DNA of 64,000 nucleotides, taken from the NCBI GenBank assembly GCA_024516035.1, contig CM044963.1, positions 17,424,009 through 17,488,008 on the forward strand, in the 5' to 3' direction. The position numbers and the translations under genes are program-made. Shown here piece by piece: positions 22,870 to 33,639 of this stretch; within the stretch, counting starts at the first letter, position 1; every line of letters begins with the position of its first letter. The DNA is from Bactericera cockerelli (taxonomy: Eukaryota; Arthropoda; Insecta; Hemiptera; Triozidae). Under the pieces are notes generated by a model. That model saw only the letters and a program-made list of their open reading frames with translations. It had not been told where the DNA came from and ran no database searches.

Positions 22870-22975
22870 TGTCAAAGTCTCAAATAATTGAGGAAAAATT
22901 CATGCATCGGGTGGGTTTCGAACCAAGAACCAACGGATCCCCACGCTGCCTGGATCACTAGACGACCGCCAAAAG
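22870..22975 (-). mobile_element. SINE S3 fragment
   Basis: 'ggaaaaattcatgcatcggg', 'gaaccaacggatccccacgc' and 'tgcctggatcactag' match the S3 head on the minus strand. Copy at 37,932-38,030. Confidence 0.65.
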
Positions 22976-23650
22976 ACTTTAACAACTATGTGAATCAAGT
23001 TGTGTGAATCAAGTAAAAAAAATCAAAATGTAAGTTTTGTGAGGTCAGTAAAAATTATACAAGTCTACCATCAATCAAAATGAAACAGGTATATTAAAAT
23101 TTTAAATCTCTTTCAAGAAATAGTGGAAAGTTATCACACTCTACATTACTCTACAAGAAGATGAATAACTAATGTAGCGGATCGGCGCGAACGACTTGTC
23201 TGTCAACAAGGTTAAAGCACTTGAAGAAAAAAAAAAGTTTTCCCTTTTCATAAACCTCTTTTTTATTAAATATGCCCAACAGGTTGGGACTTGTTTATTT
23301 TCAATAATTATAAATAAGACAAATTATTTTATAATACTTGTTCCTATAATATAAGATAATTATTTCTACCAAGTAAACTTATTCTACAAAATTAAACTTA
23401 TGAGTCAATATGCTATTAAAGAGAGAAAAATGTTTAAAAACTTCTTTAACTTTTCACATGCCAAGTACGTTTTTGTTTTACATCAAAATCTCAAATAGAA
23501 AACCTAGTCATGTTTAGTGAAAAAAACTAGAGTCTAGAGTTTCAATATCCAGGATTTTCATCTCAGGAGTAAACACTTTTGAAAGGGATTGTTTCAACCT
23601 TTTCAGGTTCTGTCTGGAGGATTCCTATGTGGTTGTTGATCCCAAGTCCC

Positions 23651-23651
<1 letters not shown>

Positions 23652-23714
<63 letters not shown>

Positions 23715-24155
23715 CTTCCTTTCTCTCTTTCTTTCTGTCTCTCTTTTTTTTTCTCTCTCTCTCTCTCTTTCTCTCTTTCTCTCTTTCTCTCTCTCTCTAT
23801 CACCTTTTCTCTTCGCATAAAAAAATGATCCCAAGTTGATCCCAAGTCCTTATCCTCCCTTTTTCTCTCTCTTTCTCGCTCTCTCCCTTTCTCTTTTTCT
23901 CTTCCTATCTCTCTCTCTCTGTTTCTCGCATTCTCTCTGTCTTTCTTTCTCTCTTTCTCTGTCTCCTTTTCCCTCTAAAGTGTTAAATTTAGCTAAGGAG
24001 GTAATCGAAAATGTATATTTCTTGATGTAAATAAATTTTCAATTTAATTCAACTCCCTCCCTATCTCTATATCTCCCCCCCCCTCTCTCTCTCTCTCTCT
24101 CTCTATCACCTTTTTTTTTCTCGCATAAAAAAATGATCCCAAGTCCCTATCCTCC

Positions 24156-24191
<36 letters not shown>

Positions 24192-24377
24192 CTCCCTTTC
24201 TCTTTTTCTCTTCCTCTCTCTCTCTCTCTGTTTCTCGCATTCTCTCTGTCTCTCTTTCTCTGTCTCCTTTTCCCTCTAAAGTATTAAATTTAGCAAAGGA
24301 GGTAATTCAAAATGTATATTTTCTTGATGTAAATAAATTTTCAATTCAATTCAACTCCCTCCCTATCTCTATATTTT

Positions 24378-24425
<48 letters not shown>

Positions 24426-24475
24426 TTCTCTTTCTCTCTCTCTCTCTCTCTATCACCTTTTCTCTTCGCATAAAA
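23652..24475. repeat. CT field with about 300-350 bp higher-order repeat
   Basis: CT microsatellite punctuated by non-CT blocks repeated in order: 'gcataaaaaaatgatcccaa' (23,815, 24,125, partial at 24,470), then 'ttaaatttagctaaggaggt' and 'gatgtaaataaattttcaat' (about 23,985 and 24,290). So larger units, not only CT slippage, have been tandemly copied. Confidence 0.85.
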
Positions 24476-24849
24476 AAATGAAAAAAACATGGCGAAAAAT
24501 ATTAGATATTTAACGGAAGTAAAAGGAATTGTAGCTTGCGAAATAACAACATAATTAATAATAATAATAAAAATGTTACCCGCTCTAACAACTATCCTTT
24601 GCGTGCATAATTATCCAAGAAATTATTTTTTTAGGTCCATGAGATAATTTTTTTATACATATAATTAGCTACATGTAACGATGCTTTCATTAAAAATTTA
24701 ACGTGAGATATTTTTAAAATTTAATGTTAAGATTTCACAATTAGCAAGAGTGTCGTACACACGTTGTCAGTTTGCGAAAAGTTATGCTGGAAAATTTTAC
24801 TTGTTATACTCTAACTCCATATGGATAAATTGTTCGCGAAACTGTGAAT

Positions 24850-25350
24850 TTTTTCTCTCACTTCTTCAAATTCTTTCTCTAAAGCTCTTTCTCTCTCCCT
24901 CTCTTTTCCTCTTCTTCTTTTTTCTTTCTCTTATACTCTTTCTCTAAAGCTCTTTCTCTCTCCCTCTCTTTTCCTCTTCTTCTTTTTTCTTTCTCTTATA
25001 CTCTTTCTCATTTTATCTCTTTGTCTCATTCTCTCTCTAAAGCTCTTTCTCTCCTCTCTTTTCCTCTTTCTCTTTCCCACTCTCTTTTTTTCTTTCTCTT
25101 ATACTCTTTCTCAATCTATTTCTTTTTCTCTTTCTTTCTCTAAAGCTCTCTCTCTCCCTCTCTTTTCCTATTTCTCTTTCTCACTCTCTTTTTTCTTTTT
25201 CTTACTCTTTCTCATTCTATTTCTTTTTCTCTTTCTTTCTCTATAGCTCTTTCTCTCTCCCGCTTTTTTCTTATTTATTTTTTTCACTTTCTTTTTTCTT
25301 TCTCTTACACTTTCTCATTCTATCTCTTTTTCTCTTTCTTTTTCTAAATC

Positions 25351-25393
<43 letters not shown>

Positions 25394-25440
25394 CTCTTTC
25401 CTATCTCTCTCCCCCTCTCTATCTTTCTAAGTCGTTCTTA
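24850..25440. repeat. CT/CTTT microsatellite field with 66 bp duplication
   Basis: CT-rich, with units of the theme 'ctctaaagctctttctctc' every 65-125 bp. A unit of about 66 bp at 24,880-24,945 is exactly repeated at 24,946-25,011 but is single in the second segment copy (from 39,933). Confidence 0.85.
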
Positions 25441-25747
25441 TTTGTATGTCATTAAAAAGTACGACTACTAGTCAAATTATATCAGCTTCATGTATCAACC
25501 CCTTACCAACAAATTTATCCAACAGTGAGTACCAGAGAATTCTATCTTTTAAATAAATAGTGGACGGTTTATGCATTTCTAACAAATTCAATTTGCAAAC
25601 AACTTATGGTAATGAATCAGTACTTTAAGTAGCTACTCAAGTGGTTAAGATATTTTAATATCAAGTAATAATATTAGTAGGTGGCTACTCAAGGGGTTAA
25701 GATATTTACCAAGTAGCTAGCTATACAAGGATCTTAAATATTAGTAC

Positions 25748-26171
25748 ATCCCCCAAAAACACTTCGTGTAAAAATAGTCGTCAAGTGTTGGAATAATTAA
25801 AAAGAACTGATATCAAAAACGTCAATTTTCTATGTTTCAAGGAATTATTTTTCACGTAATTCGTCACACAAAAAAATAATACTCTTGAGAGAACCATGTT
25901 GTATAGTTACAGAACCACGTTCTTGACTACTGCACACTATTTTGTTCTGAAATTTATGTGTAGTAATGTGCTAACAAAACAGTGTGCAGTAGTCAAGAAC
26001 GTGGTTCTGTAACTATACAACATGGTTCTCTCAAGAGTATTATTTTTTTGTGTGACGAATTACGTGAAAAATAATTCCTTGAAACATAGAAAATTGACGT
26101 TTTTGATATCAGTTCTTTTTAATTATTCCAACACTTGACGACTATTTTTACACGAAGTGTTTTTGGGGGAT
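25748..26171. mobile_element. 424 bp palindromic MITE, family F
   Basis: Near-perfect inverted repeat: ATCCCCCAAAAACACTTCGTG at the left and its reverse complement at the right. Arms are about 200 bp with very few mismatches and a loop of about 25 bp around 25,955. No frame. Identical copy at 40,738-41,161. Termini differ from the TACAGGGT class. Confidence 0.8.
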
Positions 26172-26465
26172 ATCACTACTTTTTGATTTAATTGATTTTC
26201 CTCAATCAGTGATGCAAAAAGGGCGTAAATCGACTTACGCCCTTTTCCACCAAGTCCCGCAAACAAAAAAGAAACTTTAGAAAGATGCTGAGAGAAAATT
26301 TTATAGTACATACTTTCTGAAGAGAGGAGAAATCTTGAGATAACAAGTGTGATCCTTTCAGTGACAGTAAATACCGCTCAGCAATTTTGTTGATCTTTTC
26401 AAATTTTGAAACCCACTGCTAGATTCACTAACAGAAAAGTACCCCGTTTCAGTATTTTTGGCAAT

Positions 26466-26650
26466 AATTAGAGATGGGTAATACCGAGTATTTCATAGAA
26501 CCGGTATTTCTGTAATCGATTACATAAAAGTACCGAGTATTTACCCAGGTTCTTTTGTACTTGGTTTTTGATATTCTGAGAGCGGATGTAAATGGAATAG
26601 TGGATTCGAGTGATTACTCAAGAACCAAGTACAAAAGCACCGGTTCTTAA
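26466..26650. repeat. Imperfect inverted repeat, hAT-like start
   Basis: Starts GAGATGGGTAATACC and contains inverted blocks 'ggttcttttgtacttggttt' / 'aaccaagtacaaaagcaccg'. Likely a non-autonomous DNA element, with the right part cut by the piggyBac-like MITE. Class is inference. Confidence 0.4.
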
Positions 26651-26873
26651 CCCTTATCTTGGCAATGTGTACATATGGATACCATCAGGTTTCTTTTGCT
26701 CTATTTGCCCAAAATTAATCCTAAAGCATTTTTTCTTCCACAGAACATTTAAAATTATTTATTTTTTACGCTTTATTTAAAGTGGCAGGATTCCATTCAA
26801 CCATCCAATTATCATCCTCATTTACTTTTTCAAAAAATAAATTAAAAATTGAAATTATTTGCCAAGATAAGGG
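26651..26873. mobile_element. piggyBac-like MITE with TTAA duplication
   Basis: TTAA (26,647-26,650), then CCCTTATCTTGGCAA. The right end is the exact 15 bp reverse complement followed by TTAA (26,874-26,877). TTAA target duplication with a CCC start is the hallmark of piggyBac elements. 223 bp, no frame. Copy at 41,641-41,863. Confidence 0.85.
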
Positions 26874-27194
26874 TTAATCATTCAGTACACTAACTAAATC
26901 TCACATTTTTGCATTCTGAACGTGTACAGAAAATTTGTTAGGTGTTTTGGTTTTAAATATATCCAGCCCCGGTGAAAAGGGCGAGTCCTTGGAAGGGCGA
27001 CACAATTTTTTTTACGTTTTTAGACCTAAATGACATTTTTTTTCGAAATTTGTCGCAACGACCTATCAACTCAAAGCTAGAAAGTTTTAGGCAAGGGTTT
27101 GAGCTTTCAATAACTGACATATCGATCGCGAATTTCTGATGAGCCATTATTGAGCTACGCCTGGTATCAACTCAAAGTGAGAAAGTTTTAGGTT

Positions 27195-27275
27195 TTTATT
27201 GTGTGATGTGTGTGTGATTTGTGTGTGGTGTGTGTGTGTGTGTTGTGTGTGGTGGTGTGGTGTGTTGTGTGTGTG
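27195..27275. repeat. Imperfect (TG)n microsatellite
   Basis: TG/TGG-rich tract. Same tract at 42,185-42,270. Confidence 0.85.
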
Positions 27276-27481
27276 TGATGGGCGAAGCGGCGGGTGTAAA
27301 CCGCTAGTGTATCTACTTCCTAGTTTATTAAGAAGTTCTACTTCCTAGTTTATTAACTGAGTTACATAATCTACACTTCCCTAAACCGTCCGATTGTTTG
27401 AAACTGTTTTTTACTATGGCTTTAAGAAATTATGACCCATATATTTGCCTAACTTCAAGTTCCTAAACATTAAAGTTAAGT

Positions 27482-27592
27482 CACAACTACTCAAACTCGC
27501 TTTACGAAATCTACGCTGAAACCGGGACTTGAACCACCGACCTCTAGGTTACAATTCCACTACCTTATCGATCAAGCTACTGAGGTCGGTAA
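27482..27592 (-). mobile_element. tRNA-derived SINE, family S2
   Basis: Reverse-strand S2 ('cacaactactcaaactcgct', 'gaaaccgggacttgaaccac', 'accttatcgatcaagctact'). Copy at 42,471-42,583. Confidence 0.8.
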
Positions 27593-27739
27593 GTTGCTAA
27601 ACATGGTGTCATTTCAGCATAATCAGTATACAGAAAAAGTAAGAAATTGTTCTAGATTATACATTTTTATTATTATTATCTGACCTGGTTGCAGGGTTTC
27701 CAATGAAACCCTTACAATTAACACAGCGACCTAATTAGA

Positions 27740-27875
27740 TCTATTGTGACCAGTTGATTCTATTTGGTTTTAACGTCCTGACTGAGATAGTCAGGACGGG
27801 GGTTTTACCCTCCATTCACTAGAAATCGTACCAGCTACCCACATTAACCTCACCCAGCCTGGGTAGGGCCGGCCG
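27740..27875 (-). mobile_element. SINE tail fragment (5S/tRNA-headed family)
   Basis: Minus-strand tail: 'ccaggctgggtgaggttaat', 'gaatggagggtaaaaccccc', 'aatagaatcaactggtcaca'. The last block is shared with 52,960-52,985, extending the known tail. Head absent. Copy at 42,731-42,860. Confidence 0.65.
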
Positions 27876-27877
27876 GG

Positions 27878-28010
27878 ATATACTCGTACATTTATTAATT
27901 ATTAATTAATAGGCAAACATGTATCCATGAAACATAGCCAGCCTGGGATATACTCGTACATTTATTAATTAATAGGCAATCATGTATTCCTGAAACATAC
28001 CCTGAAAATT
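27878..28010. repeat. Short tandem duplication, about 75 bp unit
   Basis: 'gggatatactcgtacattta' and 'taataggcaa' with 'catgtat' occur twice (27,878 and 27,946). Copy at 42,867-43,000. Confidence 0.65.
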
Positions 28011-28064
28011 TCAGCTCGATTGGACAAAATATTATGCAACTTATATCACGTTACATACATATTA

Positions 28065-28298
28065 TCTTAATATATAAATGTCAAAGTCACTCACTGACCA
28101 CTGACTGATCATCGCACTACAGCCCAAACCGTAAGTCCTAGGAAGCTGAAATTTGGTAGGTAGCTTTGTCTTATAGTCTAGATGTGCATTAAGACGGGAT
28201 TTTTCGAAACTCCCACTACAACACCTGTCATTGGCGAAAAAGGATTTTTTGCTTTCACGGCCATGCCTCGGCCCGCAAAGCGGGCGACAGCCCGCTAG
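28065..28298 (+). mobile_element. Helitron-like non-autonomous element, intact
   Basis: 234 bp. Starts A|TCTTAATATATAAATGTC and ends with a hairpin GCCCGC-AAA-GCGGGC (28,271-28,285), nine bases, then CTAG|T. A TC start, a hairpin about 10 nt before a CTRR end, and insertion between A and T are Helitron hallmarks. No Rep/helicase frame. Related copies at 43,054, 43,288, 60,569 and 62,286. The small frame in it is not a gene. Confidence 0.7.
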
Positions 28299-28306
28299 TC
28301 TTAATA

Positions 28307-29962
28307 TACAGGGTGTCCCACCAAACTTGGACACCTCAAATTACTCGGCTCCTGAAAGAGTTTTTGAAAAATAAAAAAATCTAGGGTACATGTGCTAATT
28401 ATGCGGTTTCAGTTATGAAATTTTTTTTATACAGGGTGGTTCAAAAGTCAGAAATTGAGGTGTCAACTTTCGATTTTTAAATGGATCGACCTGAATTTTA
28501 TTTAATAATTTTACTTCTAAATGATTTCTGAGTACTTTTTTAAACAAAAATATTACATACAGGGTGGTTTTTTTTCGACCAATTTTTTTTCTAAATCTTG
28601 AATAACTCAAGTTCGGTTAATTTTTTTGATAACAAGAAGAGAATGTGTTTGTGTAATGAATACACGCACTTTCAATTGGCATCAAAAAATTTTATACAGG
28701 GTGGTTCACAAGTGAAATAATGACTTGATTTTTTTTAAAACCTAGTTTTTTTAATTTTTTATTTAGGATTAATAATTCTCGTCTAATTTTACACATTTTT
28801 CGTTAGTCATATCGAAAAACAAAACTAAAGTGTTGTACAGGGTGAGACATAATTTTTTTGTAACACCCTGTATATGGGCAGTCAAAGAGACGCAAAATTA
28901 AATTTAAAGACTAAATATGCAAGAAAAACTTTGATTTTTAATTAAACTAAAAAGTTATGGTGTTTTAACTAATATTGTCGCATGGACCACCCTGTAGATA
29001 TTTTCTTAAACCATCATATGGGTAGTCGAAACTGTCTAAAATTCAACGAGGAGTCCAAATCTGAAAGAAAAAAAATAAATTCAAAAGCCATGCTCAATTT
29101 TGTGTCTACACCTACCTACTTTTTATTTCAAGTTTTAAAATCATTCAGTGTGGACACCAAATTGAAAATGGCTTCAAATTCGTGTTTTTTACTTGTTTTT
29201 CCCACATGATTCGAAGTGTTCGTTGAATTTTATACAATTTAGAGTACCTACATGATAGTTTAAGAAAATATCTACAGGGTGGTCCATGCGACAATATTAG
29301 TTAAAAAACCATAACTTTTTAATTTAATTAAAAATCAAAGTTTTTCTTGCATATTTAGTCTTTATATTTAATTTTGCGTCTCTTTGACTGCCCATATACA
29401 GGGTGTTACAAAAAAATTATGTCTCACCCTGTACAACACTTTAGTTTTATTTTTCGATATGACTAACGAAAAATGTGTAAAATTAGACGAGAATTATTAA
29501 TCCTAAATAAAAAATTAAAAAAATTAAGTTTTAAAAAAAATCAAGTCATTATTTCACTTGTGAACCACCCTGTATAAATTTTTTTGATGCCAATTGAAAG
29601 TGCGTGTATTCATTACACAAACACATTCTCTTCCTGTTATCGAAAAAATTAACCGAACTTGAGTTATTCAAGATTTAGAAAAAAAATTGGTCGAAAAAAA
29701 ACCACCCTGTATGTAAAATTTTTGTTTAAAAAAGTACTCAGGAATCATTTAGAAGTAAAATTATCAAATAAAATTCAGGTCGATCCATTTAAAAATCGAA
29801 AGTTGACACCTCAATTTCTGACTTTTGAACCACCCTGTATAAAAAAAAATTCATAACTGAAACAGCATAATTAGCATATGTACCCTAGATTTTTTTATTT
29901 TTCAAAAACTCTTTCAGGGGCCGAGTAATTTGAGGTGTCCAAGTTTGGTGGGACACCCTGTA
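28307..29962. mobile_element. Palindromic element, family A (copy 2)
   Basis: 1,656 bp inverted repeat with TACAGGGTGTCCC termini, inserted in the TATATA near the 5' end of the Helitron-like element. Arms mirror each other to about 29.13 kb with small mismatches. Internal terminal-type motifs recur at 28,433, 28,558 and 28,696, and inverted at 28,863 and 28,987. No transposase frame. Confidence 0.85.
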
Positions 29963-30062
29963 TAATGTCAAAGTCACTGACTGACTGACCACTCACTGAC
30001 TGATCATCGCTCTACCAGCCCAAACCGTAAGTCCTAGGAAGCTGAAATTTGGTAGGTAGCTT

Positions 30063-30315
30063 TATTAATCAGTATAACGTCGCTTTCAACTGCCATGGTC
30101 ATATCACGACGGGGTTTTTACCTCCATTCGCAGGAAAATCACAAACCTGCTACTCACATTGACCTCACCCAGCCTGAGTGGGGCCGGGAAAAGCCAGCGT
30201 CACGAGAATTAGAATTTGAATGGTCACCCCATCCAGTCTTAACCTCGCTGGATGTCGCTTAACTTCGGTGTTCTGAAGGGAACCGGTGTTATTCAACATG
30301 CCATCGACGTGGTAG
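30063..30315 (-). mobile_element. 5S-headed SINE beside the gap
   Basis: Same insertion as 45,053-45,304, but with many single-base insertions and deletions relative to it. The pattern suggests consensus errors at a contig end, not biological decay. Confidence 0.7.
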
Positions 30316-30355
30316 TAGGGAGCTTTTTTCTTATGTCTAGATGTGAATTAAGGGG

Positions 30356-30455
30356 NNNNNNNNNNNNNNNNNNNNNNNNNNNNNNNNNNNNNNNNNNNNN
30401 NNNNNNNNNNNNNNNNNNNNNNNNNNNNNNNNNNNNNNNNNNNNNNNNNNNNNNN
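30356..30455. other. Assembly gap, exactly 100 N
   Basis: A run of 100 N, a conventional placeholder for unknown distance between joined contigs. Copy 1 of the large duplicated segment ends here. Confidence 0.98.
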
Positions 30456-30994
30456 ATATTATATAAAGAGCCGCAGGCAATTGGTATAGAGATCTACCTA
30501 TTTTCATATACGTGGTCGTTTTTAAGGTGGGTGCGTGGTTTCTCTTTTAATATTTTGCTCAACTGGCTGTGATTTTATTTAATATTAAAATCCAGAAAAA
30601 CCGACTTGAAGGTCATTCAAAAACACTTATAATTTGTGTAAGCTGCCCGAAACGCGGGGTCCCCAAAACTGCGGGGAACTTGACATCTACCAAATCTGCA
30701 ATTGGAGTAGGTGTCCATGTGGTTGATTCGAGGAGTAGATAGTAATAGGGGGCCCCGCGCTCTTTTTTCAATTTATGTAATATGCTGTGAGTGTGTGTTT
30801 TTTCCCCTTTTATTTCTTCTTCTTACTCATTATCCAAAAATACCTAGTGTAAGCTTTTAAAAAAACTCATAATACCTAGTGCAAGCTTTTTAAAAAAACT
30901 CAAAATATCTAGTGTAAGCTGCTCAAGCGCGGGGCCCCCTAAAGCGCGGGCCCTTGGCATCTGCCAAATCCGCCATATGGGTAATCCGGCACTG
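30456..30994 (-). mobile_element. hAT-like element end, left side lost in gap
   Basis: On the minus strand it begins CAGTGCCGGATTACCC, a terminus of hAT type, next to GTGGGGAC (30,995-31,002). Inside, 'gtgtaagctgc' + 'gcgggg' + 'catctgccaaat' blocks are present twice (about 30,637-30,720 and 30,912-30,994). Copy 1 lacks all of this at 17,226/17,227, so it is an insertion specific to this copy. Confidence 0.5.
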
Positions 30995-31162
30995 GTGGGG
31001 ACTAAATTTAAGACCTGTTTAAAAATAATTAGTAAATAATTTATTGAATTCCTATTATGTTAGCAGTTTAATAAATTGTCTAGGGTCAAAGTGCATATAG
31101 TCACTGACAGCCTGATCAAGCAAGAATATTTGATTGTGTATATTGTTGATTTTTTTGGGTTT

Positions 31163-31338
31163 AACGTCGCTTTCATCTAAATGGTCATATATAACGACTG
31201 GGGTGTTACCCTCTATTCGCAGGAAACTCACAAACCTGCTATCCACATTAACCTCACCCAGCCTGGGTTGGGCCGGAATGTCAGCATAACGAAGTCTTCA
31301 CCTCGCTGGACGTCGTCTAACTTGGGTGATCTTGATTT
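31163..31338 (-). mobile_element. 5S-headed SINE, head truncated
   Basis: Counterpart of 17,395-17,570 with a few substitutions; the same truncated 5S-like core lies at 31,291-31,325. Confidence 0.65.
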
Positions 31339-32574
31339 ATTTAATCTGTTCATTAACAACTTTACATTATTGTAACTTTTTCGGCATTACTGAAAAAATA
31401 ACCAGATCCGCGAAATCCAACACATGATTTTTTTTGTTTTTTATTTTGTTAACAGACAACCAGACAGCTGACAGTCTTCATATTTTGGCTCGTGGGACGC
31501 AAAAAAATCAGCATTGTGTTTTGGGATTTTTTATAAACGTCTACACTACTTTGTTTACATTATAGTGGCGTAGTTTTATTTTGAAAATGTCCATCCCAAG
31601 TAGGTTTGTAAAAAGGCAAAGCGAAAGAAGAAGATTGTGAGATGGTTATTCTCAGATTCTGGTGTAATTCAGGAGAATCTCAAATTTCTAGGTATTAGTT
31701 TAAGTATATGTTCATTCACATAAAGTCAATTTATTTATTTTTAAACTTCACTCTGATTTAATTTATCAATGCAAACGAAATTTCTTAATAACTAACAAAA
31801 TCTTTAACGTTCTTATTCAATTATATAAATTCTCTAAAAAGATTTTAAAATACTCAAGACTCTCATCAATAAATAATCGGAAACTTCCACAGATATCTGA
31901 TGCTGCTGGAACAGGATCTTCAAAAGTGAAGTGATCAAAAAAATTCAATATAAATGATTTTTTTTTCTCACGATAAGTACTTTATAATATAATTGACTAT
32001 GCATGCACCAACTACCAATCTATTCGTATAAGTTATCTCCAAGATCCTTTTTATAAACATCGCCTACAGTTTATTGGACTGTAACACAAAAAGAACGTAG
32101 AAACACCAAGGACCTACTTTACCATGAAATAAATTGATATTTTCAAAGCGTTCGATTATTCCAATTTTCAAAAATTATCTAGATTGATCGACGCACAAGT
32201 TCAAAATTGTGTTCCCAACCGGTAAACTTGATTTTTTAATGTGACACATTACAGAAGAAACCAGTTCTTGTAATCTGATAGTCGGTGGATGCTGTGGTTC
32301 TTAAGGTTCTATGTTAGGTCCGAATAAGTGGAGACCGGATGTCTGCAGAGCCATTGTTCGAAATCAGCTTGGAACTAATAATGCCAGGTAGGTATACCCG
32401 TATGTACCTTTATTACCGAAACATTTATCGACGAACAGACATTTTCACATGAATGTGCGATAGACTAAAACATAGTAACTTTCAATTCATAATTGAAAAT
32501 TTAATAAATTATAATAGAACAACACCTAAAGTTAAAAAATTGAAATTACAATGAATTAACAATATACAGGGTGA

Positions 32575-33619
32575 TTCAGAAAAGTACCGTCAAACGTTAA
32601 CCACATATTCTATGGGCTAGTTAAGAAGGGGTCAACTCTATAAAAGAAAGTGCGCAAATGCTTCCTAACGGAGGTACACGCCCCTTAAGGTGTTTTTAAA
32701 CAATCGAAATTTTCATTTTACGGCTTACCTATTTGGGATATCGCCATGTGGTAAAAAAATCACTCTCAATACTAGATAGCACCTTTCTTTTGGCACAAAA
32801 TTTAACACCATTCCAATGTCAGGGGCGGTCTCAGGAGGGTCAGATGGTAGAAAAAAGGTTCTAACTTTTTAGTCGTTGCTTGTTTTTGAATTTGGTTTTC
32901 ACCATTTTAAAACTTATGTCATTGTCTACAAAAATGGTCTGAATAATTTTTCCCTCAAATGAACACAAAAGCTTGAAAATTGAAATTGAAGATTTTAAAA
33001 CCGGATTAAGTTTTGAAACCTATGCAACTAGCATACAATTTTAGAACAAGAATTTTCAGCCAATTCATTATTTAACAAGTTTTCAATTTACTCCACTTAC
33101 ATCCATTGTTAAATAATGAATTGGCTGAAAATTCTTGTTCTAAAATTGTATGCTAGTTGCATAGGTTTCAAAACTTAATGCGGTTTTAAAATCTTCAATT
33201 TCAATTTTCAAGCTTTTGTGTTCATTTGAAGGAAAAATTATTCAGACCATTTTTGTAGACAATGACATAGGTTTTAAAATGGTGAAAACCAAATTCAAAA
33301 ACAAGCAACGACTAAAAAGTTAGAACCTTTTTTCTACCATCTGACCCTTCTGAGACCGCCCCTGACATTGGAATGGTGTTAAATTTTGTGCCAAAAGAAA
33401 GGTGCTATCTAGTATTGAGAGTGATTTTTTTACCACATTGCGATATCCCAAATAGGTAAGCCGTAAAATGAAAATTTCGATTGTTTAAAAACACCTTAAG
33501 GGGCGTGTACCTCCGTTAGGAGGCATTTGCGCACTTTCTTTTATAGAGTTGACCCCTTCTTAACTAGCCCATAGAATATGTGGTTAACGTTTGACGGTAC
33601 TTTTCTCAATCACCCTGTA
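32575..33619. mobile_element. Palindromic element, family B
   Basis: 1,045 bp inverted repeat, starting TACAGGGTGATTCAG and ending with the near-exact complement, flanked by TATA on both sides. Arms are about 500 bp, almost perfectly matched (for example 'gtaccgtcaaacgttaacca' with its complement near 33,575), and fold around 33,100. Copy 1 of the segment has an uninterrupted site at about 18,785-18,795. No frame and no sequence match to family A beyond the terminal motif. Confidence 0.9.
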
Positions 33620-33639
33620 TAAATTATAAATTCTGAAGT

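Larger units (their letters stand above)
17227..30355. repeat. Large duplicated segment, copy 1
   Basis: Colinear with 30,995-45,344. Homology begins exactly at GTGGGGAC (17,227) and continues to the gap. Up to about 23.3 kb the copies differ by scattered substitutions and several indels; from there to about 29.96 kb they are virtually identical, with one single-base indel near 27,345. The last 390 bp before the gap carries many small indels. It may be an allelic overlap rather than a real duplication (see findings). Confidence 0.9.
28299..30355 (+). mobile_element. Second Helitron-like copy, interrupted
   Basis: Begins immediately after CTAG of the previous copy with TCTTAATATA, is split by palindromic family A, and resumes at 29,963 with 'atgtcaaagtcactgactga'. 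It is split again by the 5S-headed SINE (about 30,063-30,315) and is then lost in the gap. The complete version is 43,288-45,447. Confidence 0.65.

Noticed and set aside
28062..28334. 90-residue frame with LAGCRPLCGPRHGRESKK
   Set aside because: It is the reverse strand of the Helitron-like repeat including its terminal hairpin. The same peptide appears wherever the repeat occurs.
30252..30572. Open frame spanning the N gap
   Set aside because: It is an artefact of reading through 100 N.
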